Assembly (NCBI RefSeq): GCF_900089495.1
Contig: NZ_LT605203.1
Location: 2,500,183-2,559,367, forward strand
From: Thiomonas sp. X19
GTDB taxonomy: Bacteria > Pseudomonadota > Gammaproteobacteria > Burkholderiales > Burkholderiaceae_C
Length of the DNA stretch: 59,185 bases
Reading direction: 5' to 3'
The notes beneath the pieces are model-generated. The model saw nothing but the letters and a program-made list of their open reading frames with translations, was not told the origin of the DNA and did not search any database. Both the position numbers and the translations under genes were made by a program. Shown piece by piece: positions 44,051 to 53,036 of this stretch (its first letter is position 1; every line of letters starts with the position of its first letter).

Positions 44051-44347
44051 ATCTACAGGGACTCCCCCCGCAGTCAAGAGATGTGGATGGTTGACCTTGA
44101 TGGCGATTTTTCTTGCCTCTGCATGAATTCAAGGCGCACCCGAACGAGGAACAGACTGCACATCTACAGACGGCCTTGTTGCACGACCAGCATGCGGACC
44201 CAGATACGAACCGCGCAGCGGGGCTCCATTCGTTCTTCGGCGTCCCCAGACTTGGTGCGCCAGATTTTTTATCGAGCTTGCACGCTGCCGGTCTGACCTG
44301 TTCAATGCATCTTCGAACTCACGTCTTGCAAGGACATCAACTCGGCA
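44051..44347. other. Short gap inside the IS nest, no gene seen
   Basis: No recognisable gene. Probably the end of the truncated IS3 and the non-coding end of the IS110 element. Confidence 0.35.
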
Positions 44348-45418
44348 TCAAGCGGCCAGCGCCCCAGGCGCTCCTGACTTGATGCCGACATGGTGCGCAT
44401 CGAACGCTTTCCCCCGGACGAAGACCGCCCACACGATGCGCGCATTCTTGTTGGCCAGCGCAACCACGGCCTTCTGCCAACCCGATTTTTCGCGCAGCCG
44501 GTGCGCCCACTTCGAGATCGGATCATCACGCCGGTGGGCGGTCATCACGGCTGACCTTGCCCCTTGAATCAGCAAGGTGCGCAAATAGGGCTCACCGCGT
44601 TTGGTGATCGCCCCCAGAGTGGCCTTGCCTCCACTGGAGCGTTGTCGCGGCACCAGCCCCAGCCACGCGCCAAACTGGGCACCGTTCTTGAACTGCTTGA
44701 AATCCCCCACCGTGGCCACCAGGGCCGATGCCGTCACGGGCCCGACGCCGAGGAGCTTCTCGGCCTGACGCACCGGCTCACTTGCTTTCAGATGGGCGGC
44801 AATGCGTTCGTCACACCAGGCCAGATGGGCATCAAGTTCCCGCCACTGCCCCCAAGCCCGCTGCAGCGCCAATCGCGCCAGACCGCCCAGTTCATTGCTG
44901 GCGTCCTCGATGACATCAAGTAAACCCCGGAGCAGCTCTGTGGGATTTTGCGCAAACACGAGACCAAACTCAGCCAGCAGGCCACGAATGCGGTTGATGC
45001 ATGCGGTGCGCTCGGTCTTGAAACCCTCACGCAGGCGGTGGATGCACAGCATGCTTTGTTGCTCGACGCTTTTGACGGGAACGAAATGCATGTGGGGCCG
45101 ACTGGCTGCTTCGCAGATGGCGGCAGCGTCATTGGCGTCGTTCTTTCCGCTCTTGCCCTGCACACGGTAGGGCTCGACCAAATGCGCGGCGATGATGCGC
45201 GCATCCAGACCGAGGGCGATGAGTCGACGCGCCCAGTGATGTGCACCGGAACTGGCTTCCATGGCGACCACGCAGCCTGGCGGTAACTGCGCGCACCACG
45301 CCATGAACTTGTCGCGCGGGAGTGCCAGACTGGTGATGCGGTTTCCAATCGCATCCACTGCGTGAACCTGGATGATGCGCTTTGCCAAATCAACGCCGAC
45401 TCGTGTCATCGTGCTCAT
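44348..45418 (-). CDS. IS110-family transposase
   Basis: 356 residues, intact. DEDD-type N-terminal domain: RVGVDLAKRIIQVHAVD (Asp), VVAMEASSGAHHWARRL (Glu), KSGKNDANDAAAICEAASRP (Asp, Asp). C-terminal half: LLGVGPVTASALVATVGDFK and FGAWLGLVPRQRSSGGKATL, with the conserved serine region. It differs from the window-edge copy (1-1156) across its whole length. Inserted between two IS3 remnants. Confidence 0.92.
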   Translation of the reverse strand: MSTMTRVGVDLAKRIIQVHAVDAIGNRITSLALPRDKFMAWCAQLPPGCVVAMEASSGAHHWARRLIALGLDARIIAAHLVEPYRVQGKSGKNDANDAAAICEAASRPHMHFVPVKSVEQQSMLCIHRLREGFKTERTACINRIRGLLAEFGLVFAQNPTELLRGLLDVIEDASNELGGLARLALQRAWGQWRELDAHLAWCDERIAAHLKASEPVRQAEKLLGVGPVTASALVATVGDFKQFKNGAQFGAWLGLVPRQRSSGGKATLGAITKRGEPYLRTLLIQGARSAVMTAHRRDDPISKWAHRLREKSGWQKAVVALANKNARIVWAVFVRGKAFDAHHVGIKSGAPGALAA

Positions 45419-45441
45419 GGGGATCTTCCTTTCAAGTGGTT

Positions 45442-45768
45442 TCAGAATGACTTCCGCTGGTCAATCCTCGCAGCGAATGCCATGGCCGCATCGTGGGAAG
45501 TCCCTTCGTATTCATTCTCCAGCGTCAGCTGCCCGATCTTGGCGTGCAGCGACTTCATGTCCACGGTCGGTGCCGCACTTGGCGCTGCGCTCGTGCCGAA
45601 CACGTCGTAGGCGCGCTCCAGCAGTTGCCGGCGCCACTCGCTGACCTGGGTGGGATGAACCTCGAACTGCTGCGCGATCTCGGCGATCGTCTTGTCGTCC
45701 TTCATCGCCGCCAAGGCCACTTTGGCCTTGAACGCCGGTGAGTGATTGCGACGGGTCCTCTTGCTCAT
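45442..45768 (-). pseudogene. Third IS3 OrfA, truncated
   Basis: From the ATG at 45768: SKRTRRNHSPAFKAKVALAA, MKDDKTIAEIAQQFEVHPTQ and VDMKSLHAKIGQLTLENE, the IS3 OrfA helix-turn-helix; after LTLENE the frame runs into unrelated residues and orfB is missing. The sequence before it (CGAATTCGCCCGACAGAACA-type leader) is usual for this IS group. Truncation is at the IS110 insertion. Confidence 0.75.
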
Positions 45769-45894
45769 GTCTGCTCCTGTTCTGTCGGGCGAATTCCTCG
45801 CCCTTGGGAGCAGCCTATCCACTTATCCCCGTGTTCAGTTTCGCCGAGCCACCTCTCTACGCAAGCCAACACGACAAAACAAGGTTTGAATTTC

Positions 45895-47103
45895 CTATGC
45901 GCAGCGCCCGTCCTGGAATTCGTTGGACAGGCTGGTGCGCAAGGCCTTGGCGCAATAGAAGGCTTCGAAGCCATTGCGATGGTTGATCTGGGCCAGCCCG
46001 TGGAAGAAGCGGATGACGGTTTCCTTGGTCGGCGGGTCGCAGTCGAGCCGGCTTCCCTCGTCCACGTGCAGCACATTGGCGCTAGAGGCGATGCCGTGCC
46101 CGGCCAGTTCCTCGCACAGCGCTAGCAATTCGTCCACCGGTTCCAGGCCCAGCACGAAATTGGTCCAGGACTTGCCGCGGCCGAACACGGTGGCGGCGTG
46201 CTTGAGCCGATCGATGAAGAAATCACGGCCCAGTGCACTCTTGCCGGGGCAGTACTTGCTGAACCAGGGGTCGTTGCCCACCTCCAGATTGAACACCACG
46301 ATGGCCACGCCGGCCTGCTTGAGCTTGTCCAGCCGACCCAGGTCGTGTGGCGGCGTGATGACGGCGACGATGCCCTCGGTGCTCTTTGGCGCGACCTGGT
46401 CCTTGATGTGAGCGGCGATGTCGCAATAGATGTCGGCTTGGTCGTCGAGCTGGTCGTCCGGCAGGTTGCCCGAGATCAGGATCACGTGCATGTGCTCCGA
46501 ATAACACTCGGCCTGCAGCGCCAGCTCGATCGATTCCGACAGGTTGCCCAGGTAGGATGCTCGCGCCGCTTCCCAGCCCAGGGCGCCGGGCTGCAAGTGC
46601 GCCGCGTGCAAGGCGTCGCTGGGATTTTTCACGGCCACGCTGTTGACGCCGCAAAACCGGCAGACGCTGGAAATGAGGCAGCCCTTCCAGGGAATGATGT
46701 TGAGTTCGTCATAGCCGCAGGCCGAAATGTACTTCTGGGCCGGGTCGCCGCTGGCCAGGCGCTGCGCATAATACTTCGGCTGCTTGACGAAGCTGACCTT
46801 GACGCAGTCGCTGGCGGCCTGTTCGCCGATGCGGCATACCAGCTCGCCCGAAGCCGCCACGTCTACGGTGACGGGTTCACGCTTGCCGTGGGCCGACACG
46901 CAGGAGACCACGGTGCGATAACCGTCCTCGCCCTCCAGGAACAATTCCTGCGGCCGCTCCCGGGCAAAGCCCTTGGGGGCGTTGTAGACGAGGTTCTGGC
47001 CCTTGGCACCCATGCGCGCGGCGCAGTCGATCGCGGCGGGAGTGAATACCACTCCGCGCGTGAGGATCTCGGCCTTCAACTCGGTTTCAGGTGAAAGGAT
47101 CAT
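45895..47103 (-). CDS. Radical-SAM protein with CX5CX2C motif
   Basis: 402 residues from the ATG at 47103, which overlaps the glycosyltransferase stop by 4 nt; a much longer open frame upstream is only antisense overlap. The probable cluster motif is WKGCLISSVCRFCGVNSV (C142, C148, C151), a CX5CX2C variant of the usual CX3CX2C. Later parts fit a TIM barrel: HMHVILISGNLPDD, GIVAVITPPHDLG, GVAIVVFNLEVGNDPWFSKY and VLGLEPVDELLALCEELAGH. Reaction unknown. Last gene of the sugar-type cluster. Confidence 0.75.
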   Translation of the reverse strand: MILSPETELKAEILTRGVVFTPAAIDCAARMGAKGQNLVYNAPKGFARERPQELFLEGEDGYRTVVSCVSAHGKREPVTVDVAASGELVCRIGEQAASDCVKVSFVKQPKYYAQRLASGDPAQKYISACGYDELNIIPWKGCLISSVCRFCGVNSVAVKNPSDALHAAHLQPGALGWEAARASYLGNLSESIELALQAECYSEHMHVILISGNLPDDQLDDQADIYCDIAAHIKDQVAPKSTEGIVAVITPPHDLGRLDKLKQAGVAIVVFNLEVGNDPWFSKYCPGKSALGRDFFIDRLKHAATVFGRGKSWTNFVLGLEPVDELLALCEELAGHGIASSANVLHVDEGSRLDCDPPTKETVIRFFHGLAQINHRNGFEAFYCAKALRTSLSNEFQDGRCA

Positions 47104-48032
47104 GGTTTGACGTAAAAGAAATGGAGCCACCATCCCACATGGAATAGCGGGAACAGGATCGGGTAAGCAAGCGCCGCGCCCAGCGCTTGCGGGCGGCGCC
47201 GGGCGATGGCCAGCGCGAGTGCGCCCAGCCAGCCGGCGCAGGCAAGCGGCGCCTGCGGCGCCAGTGCCGCCAGCGCCACCACGTGGAGGATGGGTAGCAG
47301 GTGATAACAAAAGGCGTGGATCCACAGCAGCCGGCGGTCCTGGCGGGTCAGGGTGGCGCAGGACAAGGACTGGCGAAAGCCCGTGGCCCAGCGCGAGCGC
47401 TGCTTCCACAGCGCCGCGAATGAGTAAAACGGTAACTCGAAGGCCACCACTTCCTGCGCATAGTGATAGCGCAGGCGATGCTTGGCCGCGTGCAGGCCGA
47501 TGGAGAGGTCATCGAGGAATGTATCCGTGCCCGGCAGCCTGCCCTGGAAGCTGGCCGCCTTGAGCAGGAAACACTGGCCGGGAATCGTCACCCCGAGGTG
47601 CAGGCGCCACAGCGCGGGCCGCAGCACGGTGTGGGAAAGCAGCTTGTCCACTTCCACCAGGCGCGAGATGAAACTCGACACCCTGCGCGAATGGATCCGG
47701 CCCCAGCCCAGGTCGAAATCGCCATCCACGGTCTGTGCGACCAGGCGCAGCAGGCTGGGGATGTCGGCGGCGATGTCGTTGTCCAGGCTCAGCAGGTAGC
47801 GATGGCCGGTACCCTGCAATGCATGCAGCAGCTTGCGGTACTTGGTTCCCTGGACATGGGTGACGCGGATGGGGAAGTCAGAGCCCGGCGCAGGCACCGG
47901 CCCCGTCGATTCCACGTACAGCTCCATGACCAGGTCGGGGTAGCGCCGGTGCAACTGGTTGCCGATGTCGATCAGTTCTGGCGTCAACCGTTCCTGGCCG
48001 CGCAGGTAGGTAACGATGGCCAGTTCAGGCAT
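47100..48032 (-). CDS. Family-2 glycosyltransferase with QxxRW motif
   Basis: 310 residues from the ATG at 48032. GT-A fold with LSLDNDIAADIPSLLRL (DxD-like), TFLDDLSIGLHAAKHR (base region) and WKQRSRWATGFRQSL (QxxRW, as in NodC, cellulose and hyaluronan synthases). The C-terminus has two to three membrane helices (FCYHLLPILHVVALAALAPQ and the last 40 residues). It should add sugars from a UDP donor at the inner membrane. Overlaps the carbamoyltransferase end by 8 nt. Confidence 0.82.
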   Translation of the reverse strand: MPELAIVTYLRGQERLTPELIDIGNQLHRRYPDLVMELYVESTGPVPAPGSDFPIRVTHVQGTKYRKLLHALQGTGHRYLLSLDNDIAADIPSLLRLVAQTVDGDFDLGWGRIHSRRVSSFISRLVEVDKLLSHTVLRPALWRLHLGVTIPGQCFLLKAASFQGRLPGTDTFLDDLSIGLHAAKHRLRYHYAQEVVAFELPFYSFAALWKQRSRWATGFRQSLSCATLTRQDRRLLWIHAFCYHLLPILHVVALAALAPQAPLACAGWLGALALAIARRRPQALGAALAYPILFPLFHVGWWLHFFYVKP

Positions 48033-49592
48033 GCACGTCCTCCACCGCGCCGTGCGCATAGAGATGATCCAGGCCGATGGCGGCGGCGCAGGCGCGGGCC
48101 TGGGCGAGCGTTTCCACGATGGGCTCGTCACGACCATTGAAGGAGGTGTTGAGCAGCACCACGTGGCCGGTCAGGCCCTCATAGGCGGCCAGGACCTGGT
48201 GCAACAGGCAGCCATCTTCTTCCACCACCTGCAGCCGGACGGTGCCATCGACGTGGGCTAGCGCCGGATAGCAGGCGCGAGACGTATCGGTCATCCGCGC
48301 TGCCGACAGCATGTTGGGCCCGGCCAGGGCGTCGCCGGTGATCTGGTCCAGATTGGCGCGCAGCACGATGCCACCGAAGGGACGGAAGGATTCGCGGCGC
48401 TTGATCTGGGCGTTGAGCCGGGTCTTCAAGGCCAGGTCGGCCGCCGACGACAGGATGGAGCGGTAGCCCAGCGCGCGCGGGCCGAATTCCGAGCCGCCCT
48501 GGAACACGCCCACGGTGTGGCCGTCGGCCAGCAAGCGGGCAAGCGCCTGTGCAGCCTGCGCCCCTTGCGCCATCGGCGCTGCATAAGAGGCGCCCTGGCT
48601 CACCCGGTATACGATGGGGCGGTAGTCGCCGAAGGTCTCGCGCAGGGCCATCACGGCAGCCCCCACCGAAAGGCCGTCGTCGCCTGCGGCGGGGAAAATG
48701 TTCACCGAGCGCAGCCAGGCGGCGTTGACCAGCAAGCCATTGTTCCTGCAGTTCAGCGCCACGCCGCCGCCCAGCAGCAGATCCCGGCACTGGTGGGCCT
48801 GCGCCAGTTGCTGCGTGCGAAAGGCCAGGTAAGCTTCCAGGCCCTGCTGGATCGCGTCTGCCAGGTCGGCCGCCAGCGGCGTGTCCCAGTCGATATGGTC
48901 GGGACAGGCTTGCAGGAAGGCCAGCCAGTCCGGGTTGACGCCGAACGCCTGATCCCGGCCGAAGCGCAGCGGCGCGGGAATGCCGTGCGTGCGCGTGGCC
49001 AGCGCGGCCAGCGCCATGACCTTGCCGGCCGCATGGGAGGAGCCGAAGATCTTCTTGCTGACTGCGGCGTAGGCATAGCCCAGGCTGTCGATGTGGCTGC
49101 CCCAAGGGTAGCGCTTGTTGTAATAGGGGCGGTAGGTTTTTTCCAGCGCGGTGAGCCTGCCGTCTTCATGGCGGTAGACGGACTCAACCTCGAACAAACC
49201 CGGATTCATCCCGGCCACGCCGTTGTCTTCGGGGCGGCATCCGCGGCCGTCGGCGACTAGCACCAGGGCTGGTCCGGCCGGCGCCATCACACTGGCCGCG
49301 TAGGCGTGCAGCAGATGATGGCGCCGCGTCCTTTCCACGCGGGCAAACCGGCAATAGCGATCCTCGCGCAAGCCGTGGCATCGTGCCAGTCGCTGCACAC
49401 CAGCAGGTCGATGTCGGCCGGCGCCAGCCCGAAATGCGTCAGCAGGTAATCGACGCACTCGACTGGGTCGCCCTGATCGTGCTTCCTGCGGGTCAGCCGC
49501 TCGCGGGCGATGGCGCCGACCACGACATTGTCCACCAGCAGGCAGGCCGAGGCGTCGTGGCCGCTATGCAGGCCGATGATGCGAGTGCTCAT
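48025..49592 (-). pseudogene. Carbamoyltransferase (NodU/CmcH type), one frameshift
   Basis: The start frame has STRIIGLHSGHDASACLLVD and VVGAIARERLTRRKHDQG; near 49325 it breaks in the middle of the metal motif and continues in another frame as HHLLHAYAASVM, ALVLVADGRG, LLLGGGVALNCRNNGLLVNA, VGVFQGGSEFGPRALGYRSI and HVVLLNTSFNGRDEPIVETL. Together about 522 codons, slightly short for the family. The enzymes move a carbamoyl group from carbamoyl-phosphate through carbamoyl-AMP to a hydroxyl of a sugar or antibiotic. A single indel at GGCGCC could be a real mutation or a sequence error. Confidence 0.82.
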
Positions 49593-50249
49593 CCGAAATT
49601 TCGCTCGAATCCGCCAGGCCGAGGTTCAATAACTGGCGAGTGTTTTCAATCACATCGGGGCAATGGAAGGCCTGGATCAACCCGTTCATCGCCTGGCCCA
49701 GGCGCTCGCGGGGAATGACGATCTTTTCCGCTAGGCGGTCCCGGTTGTCGTTCTTGTAGGCGATCAGGTCTTGCAGCGCCGCACGGGCGCAGGGCGCCAG
49801 CGGTAGGATCGTGGCCGGCCGATGTCACCCCGGTATCGGCAAGCTGCGGCGTAGGCCGCATGCCAGGGGTAGCCGCCGTACAGGCCGCAGATCAGCCGGG
49901 GCGTCAGTTCGCGCGTGATGGGCTCGCCCACCGTCCAGCGCTGGCGCAATGCCTCCTGCAGCTGCGGCACGATATGGCCATGGGCGGGATGCACGAAGAC
50001 GAAGGATTTGCCGGCCGCGTGCCGGGTTTCGAACGACTGGAAAGCCGCCAGTCCGAAGCGATGCATGATGATCTGCGGCACCACGCGCCACAGCGGATCG
50101 TCCAAGTCGCCGTCGATGGCGGCCAGGTCGTCCAGCTTTTCGATGGCGCGCAGGCGGCGCGCCAGTTCGGCTGGCGTCGGGACGCCGTCCAGCAGGGTGA
50201 AACAGCCGGACAGCAGATGGGGCAGTTCTTCGGTATCAGTCATGGACAT
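49564..50249 (-). pseudogene. Unrecognised cluster protein, one frameshift
   Basis: N-terminal frame: HLLSGCFTLLDGVPTPAELA, HRFGLAAFQSFETRHAAGKS, FVFVHPAHGHIVPQLQEALR, LICGLYGGYPWHAAYAAACR. Near 49815 it shifts to ILPLAPCARAALQDLIAYKN, DNRDRLAEKIVIPRERLGQA and ends in the carbamoyltransferase start. The layout faintly resembles nucleoside-diphosphate-kinase folds (FVFVHP early, GGYPWHAAYAA as the helix before an active site), but the catalytic NxxH is not seen. Start at 50249 has AAGGTGAG upstream. Confidence 0.55.
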
Positions 50250-51363
50250 CGATGCTCACCTTGTCATCCAGAGCTTGCGCAATGGCCGCTGCATCGTCCA
50301 GGTCACGGGCCGCGAAGCAGATCTCGGCGATCCTGGCGTTAGTGCTGCAGATGTTTTCCGACAGCAAGTCGCCGGCTTGTTTGTGGACCGTCACCTGGTA
50401 CGCGTGCGGCAACCGGCAGGCAAAGTTCGCCAGGCGGCCGGGGCGCCGCGCCAGCACATTCTTCTGCACCGTGAACGGCGCGAAAGACGGCGTGCTCCCG
50501 GCCAGTGCCAGGGCGGCATAGCTGGCAATGCCCGAGAATCGCTTGATCGCGCCCAGGCCGCTGCCGATGCGGCAGGAAAAATCTACCGCGACGGCGCGCC
50601 CGTCGACAACGATGAAGTCGAACTGACCGAAGCTAGTGCAACCGGCGCTGTACAGGGCCGCACACCAGTCGTGGATGGCTGCACACAAGGCAGGGTCCTG
50701 CGGCACGGCGATGTAACTGTCGCACACCGGCCGCCCGCCGATCCAGGCGACGATCTTGCGAAACAGGCGCAGCACGACCGGCCGGCCCTGGTGCACGAAC
50801 ACGTCGGCGCTGTATTCCTCGCCGTCCAGGTAGTCTTCCACCACCACCCGGGCGGCATCCTCGTCGAGCACGGCGCGCATGATTCGGCCGGCGTCGGCTT
50901 GCACCAGCCGGGCGATCGCCATGGGGTCGAAGCGCCCCGCTTCGGCGTGGCGCACGATGCCATAGCCGGAATAGGCCGCATCCAGCCGGGCCAGGTAGCG
51001 ATCGGGATAAGGCGTGGCGACGTCTTCTAGGTAGCGCCGCGGCAAGCTATGCAGGCCGCATGCAGCGAGCCGAGCGGAGAGGTCGTGCTTTGAGCGGCTG
51101 GCGCGCAGCGCGTGCGGTGCAATATTGGCCACGCCGGCCCGGATCGCCCGGCTCACCCAGAATTCATTGAGCGGGATCACGGGCGCGCGGATTTGCGGGA
51201 TGTCCTCGCTGCAGGTCACTAGCGCACGGTGCTGCGTCGGAATGTGCTCCGACATCGCCGCGTTTTCCAGGAGCAGCACTGTCATGCCGGCATGCGTGGC
51301 CACCGCCACGAACTGCGGGATGTCCTCGATCGAGGAGGCGCCCGCCACCACATAGTCGAGCAT
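50236..51363 (-). CDS. ATP-grasp enzyme
   Basis: 375 residues. Central ATP-grasp features: SRSKHDLSARLAACGLHSLP, VVVEDYLDGEEYSADVFVHQ, LRLFRKIVAWIGGRPVCDSY and GQFDFIVVDGRAVAVDFSCR with IGSGLGAIKRFSGI. The family ligates a carboxylate to an amine through an acyl-phosphate. Substrates unknown; in this cluster it may attach an amino acid to a sugar amine. Its first 200 nt overlap the epimerase frame and its end overlaps the next gene by 14 nt. Confidence 0.82.
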   Translation of the reverse strand: MLDYVVAGASSIEDIPQFVAVATHAGMTVLLLENAAMSEHIPTQHRALVTCSEDIPQIRAPVIPLNEFWVSRAIRAGVANIAPHALRASRSKHDLSARLAACGLHSLPRRYLEDVATPYPDRYLARLDAAYSGYGIVRHAEAGRFDPMAIARLVQADAGRIMRAVLDEDAARVVVEDYLDGEEYSADVFVHQGRPVVLRLFRKIVAWIGGRPVCDSYIAVPQDPALCAAIHDWCAALYSAGCTSFGQFDFIVVDGRAVAVDFSCRIGSGLGAIKRFSGIASYAALALAGSTPSFAPFTVQKNVLARRPGRLANFACRLPHAYQVTVHKQAGDLLSENICSTNARIAEICFAARDLDDAAAIAQALDDKVSIDVHD

Positions 51364-52306
51364 GGCTATGCTCCTGCGTTTGCGCGAAGAATGCGGCCGT
51401 CTTCAACAAACCCGCCTCCAGCGGCGTGGTGGTTTGCCAGCCCAGCACGCGGCGGCACTTTTCCAGGTCGGGCTGGCGCTCCCGCGGGTCGTCGACCAAG
51501 GCTGGAGCATAGTGCAAGGTGACCGGTTTTTCCAGCACCAGGCCGACCAGATGCGCCAGTTGGGCGACCGACACTTCGCGGTCCGCCCCCAGGTTCACGG
51601 GCGTGGCACAGTCGCTGGCCATGAGGGCGATCAAGGCCTCGACCATGTCGTCCACGTAACAGAAGCAACGCGTCTGACGGCCGTCACCGTAGATCTCGAT
51701 AGGCGCGCCGTCGAGGATGCGGGTAACGAAATTGCTCACCACGCGGCCGTCATCGCGTTGCATACCGGGCCCGTAGGTATTGAAGATGCGCGCGATGCGC
51801 GTATCCATCTGGTACTGCGTTTGATAGGCCTGGACGAGTGCCTCGGCACATCGCTTGCCTTCGTCATAACAGGCGCGCGGGCCGATGGTGTTGACGTTGC
51901 CCCAGTAGTCTTCGCGCTGGGGTTTCTGTTGGGGGCTGCCATAGACCTCACTGGTCGACGCCAGGAGAAAACGGGCGCAGGTAAGCCGGGCGAGGTCCAG
52001 CAGGTTGCGCGTACCGATGATATTGGTTTCGATGGTCTTGACCGGGGCTTGCTGGTATTGCCGCGGCGAGGCCGGGCAGGCCAGGTTGTAGACCTGCTCG
52101 ACCGGGCCCACCGGGGCGGAATCCAGCGGCTGCGCGATGTCCTGATGGAGAAAGGTGAAGCCCGCGAACGCGCGCAGCCGGTCGACCGCTTGCGCGCTGC
52201 CGGTCTGCAACGAATCGACACACACCACCGCGTGTCCCAGCCCGAGTAATTTTTCGCACAAGGCGGCCCCGATGAACCCCGCCCCGCCGGCAACTAAGAT
52301 GCGCAC
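51164..52306 (-). CDS. UDP-glucuronate decarboxylase-like epimerase
   Basis: Start is a GTG at 52306 (GTGCGCATCTTAGTTGCC). Extended SDR: GGAGFIGAALCEKL, VYNLACPASPRQYQQAPVKT, LLASTSEVYGSPQ, GNVNTIGPRACYDEGKRCAE with YDEGK catalytic Tyr/Lys, and IYGDGRQTRCFCYVDDMV. The pattern GNVNxIGPRxCYDEGKR points to UDP-xylose synthase. Normal proteins end about residue 314, where the ATP-grasp gene starts; here the frame continues 66 codons into it, so a 3' indel probably removed the stop. First gene of the cluster, 25 nt after an IS5 remnant. Confidence 0.85.
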   Translation of the reverse strand: MRILVAGGAGFIGAALCEKLLGLGHAVVCVDSLQTGSAQAVDRLRAFAGFTFLHQDIAQPLDSAPVGPVEQVYNLACPASPRQYQQAPVKTIETNIIGTRNLLDLARLTCARFLLASTSEVYGSPQQKPQREDYWGNVNTIGPRACYDEGKRCAEALVQAYQTQYQMDTRIARIFNTYGPGMQRDDGRVVSNFVTRILDGAPIEIYGDGRQTRCFCYVDDMVEALIALMASDCATPVNLGADREVSVAQLAHLVGLVLEKPVTLHYAPALVDDPRERQPDLEKCRRVLGWQTTTPLEAGLLKTAAFFAQTQEHSHARLCGGGRLLDRGHPAVRGGGHACRHDSAAPGKRGDVGAHSDAAPCASDLQRGHPANPRARDPAQ

Positions 52307-52331
52307 GATCCCGATCCCTGATGATGCTTTG

Positions 52332-52670
52332 TTACGAATGTTGTTGCTGCCCGCACGAGGTGTCCTCGGTGGACAGCCCGATGAACCAGCGGAACAGAAG
52401 GTTGTAGGAGATCTGCTCAACTAGCTGGCGCTCGCTGCGGATGCTGTAGAGCACCTGCAACAGCATCGCACGCATCAGCTTCTCCGGCGCGATGCTCGGG
52501 CGCCCGCCCTTCACGTCAGCCTCGTACATCGCCGAGAACTTCGCGCCCATCTTCGCCAGCGCCTCGTTCATCCACTTGCGGATCGGGCGCAGCGGATGCG
52601 TCTGGGGCACGAACTCCTCCAACTTCACCGTGCTGAACAGCGCCTCGTTGTAGCTGTCGGCTCCTCGCAT
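52332..52670 (-). pseudogene. IS5-type transposase N-terminal fragment
   Basis: RGADSYNEALFSTVKLEEFV, PQTHPLRPIRKWMNEALAKM, FSAMYEADVKGGRPSIAPEK and LLFRWFIGLSTED, then unrelated residues. This is the DUF772 N-terminal part; the DDE domain is gone. It lies just upstream of the sugar cluster, so the cluster's natural promoter and any first genes may have been deleted. Confidence 0.82.
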
Positions 52671-52767
52671 TCCTCGTCTCTCACGGTTGGGCGTTGCCCG
52701 CCATCCTCGCTGATCCCCGTGCAGCGCGCCAGTATTTCAACGGCCTGCTTAAAGCACAGGGTACCTG

Positions 52768-52908
52768 TTCACAACCTCGAAGCGGTACCAGAACTGCATC
52801 AGGCTCAATGTTGGCGAGCGCTGGAGCGCCACTCGCATCGAGGGACTGAAGACCATCGGCCAGGTGGCCTGTGAAATCATGGAGGAAGCGTCACGCAGCG
52901 AAACCTGA
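52768..52908 (+). pseudogene. MocR/GntR-aminotransferase C-terminal remnant
   Basis: A short + frame reads FTTSKRYQNCIRLNVGERWS and ATRIEGLKTIGQVACEIMEE to TGA. This matches the end of MocR-type PLP aminotransferase regulators (FxxxxRYxNCLRLNxGxxW). Everything upstream is missing. Confidence 0.5.
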
Positions 52909-53036
52909 CTGAAATCAAGTCAATGGCCGAGATGCGCGCCATGCGCTGCATCCAACGTGATCTGAATTGAGCAATCACGGTCAGGACATCGTGGCCGTCT
53001 GGCAGGCAACATCACAACCGTCGATCGAGTGATGCC

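Noticed and set aside
44113..44382. 89-codon + strand ORF in the IS nest
   Set aside because: No ribosome site or homology, and it overlaps the IS110 transposase end on the other strand.
45895..47409. 504-residue start for the radical-SAM gene
   Set aside because: The first 102 residues are antisense-like, proline-rich, and overlap the glycosyltransferase; the ATG at 47103 with ATGA overlap fits better.
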